From Candidatus Neomicrothrix sp. UBA2110 (GTDB taxonomy: Bacteria > Actinomycetota > Acidimicrobiia > Acidimicrobiales > Poriferisodalaceae): DNA of 5,879 nucleotides. The notes beneath the pieces are model-generated. The model had not been told where the DNA came from, did not search any database, and was given only the letters and a program-made list of their open reading frames with translations. The DNA lies in the NCBI GenBank assembly GCA_002331465.1, contig DCYM01000134.1, positions 1-5,879 of the forward strand, written 5' to 3'. The position numbers and the translations under genes were made by a program. Below are positions 1 to 5,879 of the stretch, one piece after another; the stretch's first letter is position 1, and each line of letters starts with the position of its first letter.

Positions 1-1080
1 GTGCGCGGGGTCGTGGCCAAAACAAAGGGCGAAGCCGTTTCGGTTGAAACGATTCACATTCCGGACCCCGGACCAGGCGAGGTCGTTGTAGATGTTCAAG
101 CCTGCGGGGTCTGCCACACCGACCTTCACTATCGCGAGGGTGCCATCAACGATGATTTTCCGTTCTTGCTCGGGCATGAAGCTGCGGGGACCATTTCACA
201 GATCGGGGCCGGAGTTACGAACCTTAATGAAGGGGATTTCGTCGTATTGAACTGGCGTGCCGTGTGTGGGGAATGCCGCAGTTGCCTTCGAGGAAAACCT
301 GAATATTGTTTTTCTACTCACAACGCGCACCAAAAGATGACTGTCGGAGGCATCGAACTGAGTCCGGCGTTAGGTATCGGTGCCTTCGCCGAAAAAACAT
401 TGGTAGCAGCGGGCCAAGCGACGAAAGTCAGCGATGCCGTTGAACCTGAGGTCGCTGGCTTGATTGGTTGTGGGGTGATGGCGGGGCTAGGCGCTGCTTT
501 AAACACTGGCGGAGTTACTCGCGGTGACAGCGTTGCTGTGTGGGGTTGCGGTGGGGTAGGAGACGCTGCAATCGAGGGATCGCGTATCGCAGGTGCCCAT
601 ACCATCATCGCAATAGATCTTGATCAACGGAAACTTGACTGGGCGAAAGAGTTCGGGGCAACCCACACGATTAATTCCTCCGATATGGATACAGCACAAG
701 TAATTGAAGCAGTGCAAAGCCTTACCGGAGGAAACGGAGTCGACGTAGCCATCGAAGCGATAGGGCTTCCAGCGACGTATGAGCAGGCGTTTTATTCGCG
801 AGACCTCGCCGGAACAGTGGTCCTCGTTGGGGTCCCAAGCCCCGAAATGCGCATCGATTTGCCCCTCGCCGAAGTGTTTGGGCGCGGTGGGGCGTTAAAA
901 AGTTCTTGGTACGGCGATTGCCTCCCTACACGCGATTTCCCGATGTTGATTGATCTATATCTACAAGGACGACTTCAGCTCGACCGCTTTGTCTCTGAGA
1001 AAATAACGATCGAAGAAGTCGAAAATGCCTTTCTCAAAATGGAACGCGGGGAGGTGCTCCGTTCTGTCGTCCTTATTTGA
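1..1080 (+). CDS. mscR: S-(hydroxymethyl)mycothiol dehydrogenase (mycothiol-dependent formaldehyde dehydrogenase), zinc/NAD alcohol dehydrogenase family
   Basis: This cytosolic enzyme is predicted to oxidise S-hydroxymethyl-mycothiol, the adduct of formaldehyde and mycothiol, using NAD. The same family enzyme also reduces S-nitrosomycothiol. Seen in the sequence: an N-terminal GroES-like domain with CGVCHTD (C38, the first catalytic zinc ligand), GHE (H59) and C157 as the third ligand. Four structural-zinc cysteines are present (C89, C92, C95, C103) in NWRAVCGECRSC. The Rossmann motif GCGGVG lies at 182-187, with D206 placed to bind the NAD ribose. The 359 residues match the roughly 360 of the mycobacterial protein, which the sequence resembles end to end from memory, including the C-terminal GGALKSSWYGDCLP segment. 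The window opens exactly on a GTG codon. Mycobacterial homologues have a few more N-terminal residues, so the true start could lie just upstream and no ribosome binding site can be judged. uvrA follows after 58 bases. A generic alcohol dehydrogenase of the same family is the main alternative, since substrate is inferred from similarity. Confidence 0.9.
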   Translation: MRGVVAKTKGEAVSVETIHIPDPGPGEVVVDVQACGVCHTDLHYREGAINDDFPFLLGHEAAGTISQIGAGVTNLNEGDFVVLNWRAVCGECRSCLRGKPEYCFSTHNAHQKMTVGGIELSPALGIGAFAEKTLVAAGQATKVSDAVEPEVAGLIGCGVMAGLGAALNTGGVTRGDSVAVWGCGGVGDAAIEGSRIAGAHTIIAIDLDQRKLDWAKEFGATHTINSSDMDTAQVIEAVQSLTGGNGVDVAIEAIGLPATYEQAFYSRDLAGTVVLVGVPSPEMRIDLPLAEVFGRGGALKSSWYGDCLPTRDFPMLIDLYLQGRLQLDRFVSEKITIEEVENAFLKMERGEVLRSVVLI

Positions 1081-1138
1081 ATCGGCTCGATGCCCCCACC
1101 CCGTTTCCCCCCAGGACCCGGGATAGGCTCCGACGATA
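1081..1138 (+). other. mscR-uvrA intergenic spacer
   Basis: This 58-base gap is strikingly C-rich on the plus strand in its middle. It holds no rho-independent terminator, no convincing -35/-10 pair and no GAAC-N4-GTTC type actinobacterial LexA box, so read-through from mscR into uvrA is plausible. An in-frame TAG at 1124-1126 rules out any longer uvrA N-terminus and fixes ATG 1139 as the first possible ATG start. The nearest Shine-Dalgarno-like sequence is GGGATAGG at 1120-1127, whose AGG ends 11 bases before the start codon. It is a weak and slightly distant match. Confidence 0.7.
1093..1119 (-). other. Putative G-quadruplex motif (minus strand) / i-motif (plus strand)
   Basis: Four C-tracts of 5, 4, 6 and 3 bases (1093-1097, 1099-1102, 1107-1112, 1117-1119) are separated by loops of 1, 4 and 4 bases. 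Read on the minus strand this satisfies the canonical rule of four G-runs of at least three with loops of one to seven. It lies on the template strand for uvrA, ending 19 bases before the uvrA start codon. The motif is seen directly; folding or any effect on transcription is inference. Confidence 0.65.
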
Positions 1139-3988
1139 ATGGGAGATCAACTAATCGTTCGTGGCGCACGGGAGAACAACCTGCGTGATGTTGATGTTGA
1201 GCTGCCAAGAGACAAGCTAATTGTCTTTACTGGCATATCAGGAAGCGGTAAATCCTCGTTAGCTTTCGACACGATCTACGCTGAAGGGCAGCGGCGGTAT
1301 GTGGAATCGTTGTCTGCCTACGCCCGACAATTTCTTGGCCAAATGGACAAGCCCGATGTCGATTTCCTCGAAGGTCTTTCGCCCGCCATATCCATTGATC
1401 AGAAAAGTGCGAGCCGTAACCCCCGTTCGACCGTAGGAACAATCACCGAGGTCTATGACTACTTGCGTTTGCTTTACGCCCGGGTGGGAGTGCAGCACGA
1501 CCCGGAGACTGGCGAAATAGTCCAAAGGCAAACTCCCCAAGAAATTGTCGATCGCATTGTCGAAAAAGCTGCCAACGGGCGTTTTCAAGTGCTGGCACCT
1601 GTGGTTCGAGGCCGTAAAGGCGAATACCACACACTGCTCTCAGACTTAGCTGCGCAAGGATACGCGAGAGCGCGTGTCGACGGTGAAGTCGTCGACCTTG
1701 GTGGCGAAGAGATTCTCCTCGAAGAACGGTTGGAGCGTTATGTCAATCACGACATCGAAGTGATAGTTGACCGGCTGGTAATACGGGAAGGAATTGAACA
1801 ACGGCTTACTGAATCAGTTGAGGCTGCTCTCGCTCTAGCAGACGGTCACATTTGGATTGAATTACTAACAGATGATGGTGATGCGGAACTCGTCACATTC
1901 AGCCAGCATTTGTTTTCACCGACTAGTGGTCGTTCATTTGATGATTTGGCCCCAAGAAACTTTTCGTTTAACTCGCCCTATGGGGCATGCGCCACGTGTG
2001 ACGGCTTAGGAACTCGATTCGAAGTCGACCCAGAGTTAATAGTTCCCAATCCTGAGTTAACGATCGAAGAAGGAGCGATAGCGCCGTTCGCTACAGGCGC
2101 TAGCCGCTGGTATGGCCGACTCTTACGGGCCACTGGTGAGGAATTCGACATCCCGATCGACCGTTCATGGTCGAAACTCACCGCAAAGCAACGAAAACTC
2201 CTTTTGTATGGCAGCCCCCAAAACCGCACGTTTACCGTCCGTTACCGAAACCGCTACGGCCGAAGCCGTAGCTACACAACCCATTGGGAAGGCGTCATCT
2301 CAACCCTTCAACGTCGCCATTCAGATACCGATAGCGACCATTCGCGTGATCGGATCGAGGGCTATATGCGGGAGGTTCCCTGCGGGACTTGTGAAGGAGC
2401 TCGACTCAACGAAGTTTCGCTGGCGGTTCGCGTTGCTGGACACAGCATTGACCAAATGTGTTCAGTTTCTATTGGTGAGGCTGCAAAGATTATTGACGGG
2501 CTGGTGTTGAACGATCGAGAACGCATTATTGCGCAACCGATTGTTAAAGAAATCGATGCACGGCTAAATTTCTTACTTGACGTAGGCCTCGACTATTTGT
2601 CCTTGAACAGATCCGCGGCAACTCTTGCTGGCGGGGAAGCGCAACGCATCAGGCTCGCAAGCCAGATCGGTAGCGGCTTAGAAGGAGTTCTGTACGTTCT
2701 CGATGAACCCTCCATTGGGTTACATCAACGAGACAACCGGCGCTTGATAGAGACACTGCAGCATCTTCGTGACTTGGGGAACACAGTTCTGGTCGTTGAA
2801 CACGACAAAGAAACCATCATCGAATCTGATTGGGTGGTCGACATAGGGCCCGGTGCCGGGGAACACGGCGGAGAAATTATCTATAGCGGCCCAGTTGCAG
2901 GACTTGGGAAATCCAAAGGGTCGTTAACGGGGGAGTACCTTACGGGAGTTCGCTGCATTGAGGTCCCTGCATCTCGCAGACAACCGCTGGAACAGATGCT
3001 GGTAGTTCGCGGCGCACGAGAAAATAACCTGCGCTCTATCGATGTCGAGATACCTCTTGGCTGTTTCGTGACCGTTACCGGCGTGTCAGGGTCAGGTAAA
3101 AGCACCCTAATAAACGAGATTCTTCGTAAGTCTCTGATGCAACGAATTTACAAATCCAAAGATGTGCCGGGCTTACACACATCGCTCGACGGCTGGGAGG
3201 CCTTGGACAAGGTGATTAATATCGATCAATCGCCTATCGGCAGGACTCCCAGATCAAACCCAGCAACCTACACAGGTGCATTTGACAACATTCGCAAACT
3301 TTTCGCAGCGACAAACGAGGCGAAAATCCGAGGCTATTTACCAGGACGGTTCAGCTTCAACGTCAAGGGTGGGAGATGTGAAGCGTGCTCAGGTGATGGC
3401 ACCATAAAAATCGAAATGCATTTCTTGCCCGACGTCTACGTGCCGTGCGAAATGTGCAGAGGAGCGCGTTACAACCGCGAGACGTTAGAGGTCAGATTCA
3501 AAGGGAAAACGATCTCCGATGTTCTTCACATGTCTTGCGAAGACGCCTTGGAGTTCTTTTCTGCTCAACCACCCATCGCACGTCACATGCAGACCCTTGT
3601 GGATGTGGGGTTGGGTTACATCCGATTGGGACAACCAGCTACGACCTTATCTGGGGGTGAAGCTCAGCGAATAAAACTCTCCAGTGAACTATCTAAGCGG
3701 CCCACCGGACACACGATTTACATTCTTGATGAACCTACGACTGGCTTGCATTTTGAAGATATCCGACGGTTGTTGGCAGTGCTTAGCCGCCTAGTCGATC
3801 AAGGCAACACAGTTGTCGTGATCGAACACAACCTCGACGTCATTAAGACCGCGGATTGGATCATTGATATGGGACCCGAAGGTGGCGATGGGGGCGGTTT
3901 AGTTATCGCGAGTGGAACCCCAGAGAACGTCGTTAAAACGCCCGAGAGTCACACTGGGCGATTCTTAGGGCCGCTTCTAACGGGCTGA
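1139..3988 (+). CDS. uvrA: UvrABC system protein A, excinuclease ATPase subunit
   Basis: UvrA dimers scan DNA for bulky or helix-distorting lesions and load UvrB there, starting nucleotide excision repair. It has two ABC ATPase modules. Module one shows Walker A GISGSGKS (32-39), signature LAGGEAQR (496-503), Walker B VLYVLDEPSIG (517-527) and H-loop EHD (554-556). The UvrB-binding region falls at about 118-250. Signature domain I carries cysteine pairs C284/C287 and C415/C418. Module two shows Walker A GVSGSGKS (648-655), C747/C750 and C770/C773 of the DNA-contacting zinc module, signature LSGGEAQR (837-844), Walker B IYILDEPTTG (860-869) and H-loop EHN. At 949 residues it is full length (E. 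coli UvrA is 940). The start ATG is supported by the family N-terminus (LIVRGAREnNL) and by an in-frame TAG just upstream. Oddities: the early CxxC pair is SPTS (S260, S263), and the first signature has Ala for the usual Ser. uvrB is not in the window, and uvrC follows after 29 bases. Confidence 0.98.
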   Translation: MGDQLIVRGARENNLRDVDVELPRDKLIVFTGISGSGKSSLAFDTIYAEGQRRYVESLSAYARQFLGQMDKPDVDFLEGLSPAISIDQKSASRNPRSTVGTITEVYDYLRLLYARVGVQHDPETGEIVQRQTPQEIVDRIVEKAANGRFQVLAPVVRGRKGEYHTLLSDLAAQGYARARVDGEVVDLGGEEILLEERLERYVNHDIEVIVDRLVIREGIEQRLTESVEAALALADGHIWIELLTDDGDAELVTFSQHLFSPTSGRSFDDLAPRNFSFNSPYGACATCDGLGTRFEVDPELIVPNPELTIEEGAIAPFATGASRWYGRLLRATGEEFDIPIDRSWSKLTAKQRKLLLYGSPQNRTFTVRYRNRYGRSRSYTTHWEGVISTLQRRHSDTDSDHSRDRIEGYMREVPCGTCEGARLNEVSLAVRVAGHSIDQMCSVSIGEAAKIIDGLVLNDRERIIAQPIVKEIDARLNFLLDVGLDYLSLNRSAATLAGGEAQRIRLASQIGSGLEGVLYVLDEPSIGLHQRDNRRLIETLQHLRDLGNTVLVVEHDKETIIESDWVVDIGPGAGEHGGEIIYSGPVAGLGKSKGSLTGEYLTGVRCIEVPASRRQPLEQMLVVRGARENNLRSIDVEIPLGCFVTVTGVSGSGKSTLINEILRKSLMQRIYKSKDVPGLHTSLDGWEALDKVINIDQSPIGRTPRSNPATYTGAFDNIRKLFAATNEAKIRGYLPGRFSFNVKGGRCEACSGDGTIKIEMHFLPDVYVPCEMCRGARYNRETLEVRFKGKTISDVLHMSCEDALEFFSAQPPIARHMQTLVDVGLGYIRLGQPATTLSGGEAQRIKLSSELSKRPTGHTIYILDEPTTGLHFEDIRRLLAVLSRLVDQGNTVVVIEHNLDVIKTADWIIDMGPEGGDGGGLVIASGTPENVVKTPESHTGRFLGPLLTG
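1157..1186 (+). repeat. First copy of the UvrA internal duplication (start of ABC module I)
   Basis: These bases encode VRGARENNLR (UvrA residues 7-16). The identical ten residues recur at 3005-3034 (residues 623-632), where the nucleotides differ at five of thirty positions, all silent. It reflects the tandem ABC modules of UvrA, not a mobile or regulatory repeat. Confidence 0.85.
3005..3034 (+). repeat. Second copy of the UvrA internal duplication (start of ABC module II)
   Basis: This copy encodes the same ten residues as 1157-1186 and marks the beginning of the second ATPase module, 25 residues before the second Walker A. The inter-module linker (about residues 585-619) is variable and ends just before it. 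Confidence 0.85.
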
Positions 3989-4017
3989 GTGTGCCTCCGG
4001 CCGCATAGCCTTCCTCC
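3989..4017 (+). other. uvrA-uvrC intergenic spacer without a Shine-Dalgarno sequence
   Basis: This 29-base gap has no purine-rich ribosome binding site. Instead it contains CCTCC twice (3994-3998 and 4013-4017), the second copy directly abutting the uvrC ATG. CCTCC is the core of the 16S anti-Shine-Dalgarno itself, so it cannot pair with it. An in-frame TAG at 4006-4008 blocks any upstream extension of uvrC and makes ATG 4018 the earliest possible start; a TTG at 4024 is the next candidate. No terminator or promoter is visible, so co-transcription with uvrA and possibly translational coupling are likely. Confidence 0.7.
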
Positions 4018-5877
4018 ATGCCTTTGCGCCCTGAGCCCGGCTCAGTCCCTGACCTTCCAGGGAGTTACCAATTTAAAGACCGCGACGGTCGGATCATTTA
4101 CGTTGGAAAGGCTAAGAGTCTTAGAAATCGCCTCAATAGTTATTTTCAAGACTCTCGCAATCTTCACCCGCGAACAGTGCAGATGATAGCAACAGCCACT
4201 TCTGTGGAATGGATCGAAGTTTCGACTGAAGTGGACGCCCTGATGCTCGAATACAGCCTCATTCAGCGCCACCAACCGCGTTTCAACATCCGTCTTCGAG
4301 ATGACAAGTCTTACCCATTTTTGGCGGTCACTCTTCGAGATGAATGGCCGCGAGCGATGGTCATGCGCGGAAAACGAAAGCGAGGAAACCGGTATTTCGG
4401 ACCGTTCGGACACGCCCACGCAATTCGAGACACCCTTGATCTTTTGTTACGTACGTTTCCGATTCGCACATGCAGTGACAACAAGATGGCTGAGCATCGA
4501 GCACTTGGCAGGCCTTGTTTACTCTTCCACATCGAACAGTGCGCTGGACCATGTGTAGGCGAAGTTTCAGAGGAGGAGTACGAGTCATTGGTTCGAGACC
4601 TCCTCCGGTTTTTAGAAGGACACACCGAAGACGTCGTTCAAAACCTTACGGATCGTATGCACGTGGCGAGTAACGAACTTGAGTTTGAGTTGGCCGCGAG
4701 GTTACGCGACCGCTTGTCCAACGTAGAGAAAGCAATTGAAAAACAACAGGTTGCTGGAACGAGGAATGAGGATTTTGATGTCATCGGCGTTCACGATGAC
4801 GAATTAGAGGCTTCAGTGCAGGTTTTTTATGTCAGGAAAGGACGGGTCATGGGGCAACGCGGCTTCATCGTCGACAAAGTGGAGGACGTCACTCACCCAG
4901 ACCTCATAGCCCGAGTTATCGAAGATCTGTACCACGATGAAAACCCGATCGGAATGCCAAAGAATGTCTTTGTCCCGGGGTTGCCTGAGAAGCGAGCGCT
5001 TTATGAAGAATGGTTGAGCGCTCAACGCGGTTCACCAGTAGAAATTCGTGTTCCACAACGGGGAGACAAACGAGCGCTTCATGAAACGGTGACTAAAAAT
5101 GCACGCGAGTCTTTTGGGCGCCACCGACTCAAACGCGGCAGCGACCACAACAGCCGGGCTAGGGCCTTAGAAGAGTTGCAACGCTATCTCGATCTACCTA
5201 ACGCGCCCTTACGTATCGAGTGTTACGACATGAGTCACCTGCAAGGTACGGACTACGTCGGTTCGATGGTCGTGCTCGAGGATGCGCTACCTCGCAAAAG
5301 CGAGTACCGGCGATTCAAAATTCGAGATGTTCCCGGAAACGACGACTTCGCTGCGATGGAGGAGGTTCTCTCGAGGCGCCTGAAAAAATATGTAGAGGAA
5401 AGAGAATCTCCATCAGATGAACCTGGCAAATTCGCTTACCCACCTCAACTGCTCGTGGTTGACGGGGGTAAAGGGCAACTCGGAGTAGCTCAACGAGTTC
5501 TGACCTCCCTTGGATTAGGGCAAGAAATTCCTGTCGTAGCGCTAGCCAAACAATTCGAAGAGGTGTTTGTTCCGGGGAAAAGCGACCCGGTCCATCTTCC
5601 CCGTGGTTCTGAGGCGCTGTATTTACTTCAACGAGTTCGCGACGAAAGTCATCGCTTTGCTATCGCATATCACCGTCAGCTGAGAAACAAACGGATGACT
5701 CGAAGCGTCCTCGACGGAATCACCGGTCTCGGCGATGTCCGCCGGCGGCGGTTAGTCAAAGAATTCGGCGGCGTGAGGAAAGTGCGGCAGGCTTCATTAG
5801 ACGACCTGCAGTCATTGACATGGCTGCCTAACAAGGTGGCTGTGGCCGTGCATGAACGCACTCAGGGGCGGGCCTGA
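4018..5877 (+). CDS. uvrC: UvrABC system protein C, excinuclease nuclease subunit
   Basis: UvrC binds the UvrB-DNA complex and cuts the damaged strand on both sides of the lesion. The N-terminal GIY-YIG domain (about 11-90) makes the 3' incision and shows Y17, Y28, K31, R38, E78 and N90 in the expected spacing, although the GIY element reads GSY. A cysteine cluster, C152, C167, C175 and C179, matches the conserved cysteines reported to hold an iron-sulphur cluster in E. coli UvrC. A UVR motif at about 207-242 (ELEFELAARLRD) is the UvrB contact. The RNase H-like domain makes the 5' incision and has D404 (YDMSH), D482 (VDGGKGQ) and H545 (RDESH), equivalent to D399, D466 and H538 of E. coli. A tandem helix-hairpin-helix lies at about 563-615; its first hairpin (GITGLGD) is normal, while the second reads LTWLPNK and lacks the hairpin glycine. 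The 619 residues match the family's usual length (E. coli 610). The gene is complete, with its stop codon two bases from the window end. All active-site residues are intact. Confidence 0.98.
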   Translation: MPLRPEPGSVPDLPGSYQFKDRDGRIIYVGKAKSLRNRLNSYFQDSRNLHPRTVQMIATATSVEWIEVSTEVDALMLEYSLIQRHQPRFNIRLRDDKSYPFLAVTLRDEWPRAMVMRGKRKRGNRYFGPFGHAHAIRDTLDLLLRTFPIRTCSDNKMAEHRALGRPCLLFHIEQCAGPCVGEVSEEEYESLVRDLLRFLEGHTEDVVQNLTDRMHVASNELEFELAARLRDRLSNVEKAIEKQQVAGTRNEDFDVIGVHDDELEASVQVFYVRKGRVMGQRGFIVDKVEDVTHPDLIARVIEDLYHDENPIGMPKNVFVPGLPEKRALYEEWLSAQRGSPVEIRVPQRGDKRALHETVTKNARESFGRHRLKRGSDHNSRARALEELQRYLDLPNAPLRIECYDMSHLQGTDYVGSMVVLEDALPRKSEYRRFKIRDVPGNDDFAAMEEVLSRRLKKYVEERESPSDEPGKFAYPPQLLVVDGGKGQLGVAQRVLTSLGLGQEIPVVALAKQFEEVFVPGKSDPVHLPRGSEALYLLQRVRDESHRFAIAYHRQLRNKRMTRSVLDGITGLGDVRRRRLVKEFGGVRKVRQASLDDLQSLTWLPNKVAVAVHERTQGRA

Positions 5878-5879
5878 TA

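Noticed and set aside
1065..1138. Possible SOS (LexA) operator controlling uvrA
   Set aside because: No GAAC-N4-GTTC palindrome or close variant is present; the only GAAC/GTTC pair nearby (1042-1064) has a 15-base spacer. Control further upstream of the window cannot be excluded.
1135..1140. GATAAT, resembling a -10 promoter element, overlapping the uvrA start codon
   Set aside because: Transcription from it would begin inside uvrA, the element lacks the leading TA of the usual actinobacterial -10, and no -35 sequence stands about 17 bases upstream.
1259..1630. 123-codon minus-strand open frame opposite the start of uvrA
   Set aside because: It is antisense to conserved UvrA sequence, including the region after Walker A, with no recognisable motif.
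2112..2510. 132-codon plus-strand open frame within uvrA
   Set aside because: It is an out-of-frame reading of the UvrA insertion-domain region, which is clearly coding in the uvrA frame.
3991..4008. Five-codon GTG-to-TAG mini-ORF between uvrA and uvrC
   Set aside because: It is too short, lacks a ribosome binding site, and is easily expected by chance; its TAG is useful only for fixing the uvrC start.
4042..4625. Minus-strand open frames of 125 and 104 codons opposite uvrC
   Set aside because: They lie wholly inside a gene with intact catalytic residues, look like no known family, are low in complexity of conserved motifs, and have no start context of their own.
1..5879. Evidence for a new defence system, mobile element or horizontal transfer
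   Set aside because: All three genes are recognised housekeeping or detoxification families with intact catalytic motifs and similar composition; no integrase, transposase, terminal repeats or unknown gene is present.

Overview
This window holds three complete or near-complete genes in tight head-to-tail order on the plus strand, with almost no non-coding sequence. In order they are an NAD-dependent zinc alcohol dehydrogenase that closely resembles mycothiol-dependent formaldehyde dehydrogenase (mscR, 1-1080), the nucleotide excision repair ATPase uvrA (1139-3988), and the excision nuclease subunit uvrC (4018-5877). The gaps are 58 and 29 bases. No RNA gene, mobile element, CRISPR array or convincing terminator is visible.

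The organism is most likely an actinomycetote. The first protein resembles the S-(hydroxymethyl)mycothiol dehydrogenase of mycobacteria (as I remember that sequence) along nearly its whole length, and mycothiol is an actinobacterial thiol. Phrases in UvrA and UvrC such as NFSFNSPYGAC and the C-terminal WLP segment of UvrC also fit that phylum. Base composition looks balanced rather than strongly GC-rich, which points away from mycobacteria and streptomycetes. An uncultured or aquatic lineage such as Acidimicrobiia is possible, but this is inference.

The genes probably form one transcription unit, or part of one. UvrA, with UvrB encoded elsewhere, finds bulky DNA lesions and loads UvrB; UvrC then cuts on both sides of the lesion. 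MscR oxidises the mycothiol adduct of formaldehyde, a compound that damages DNA and crosslinks proteins to it. The cluster therefore joins removal of a genotoxin to repair of the damage, although neighbourhood alone does not prove a functional link.

The most distinctive non-coding signal is a run of four C-tracts between mscR and uvrA, which makes a canonical G-quadruplex motif on the minus strand. At protein level, UvrA lacks the first Cys-x-x-Cys pair found in E. coli-type UvrA and has an LAGGE first ABC signature, and the second C-terminal hairpin of UvrC is degenerate. No wholly new system is evident: this is mainly a core DNA repair region.
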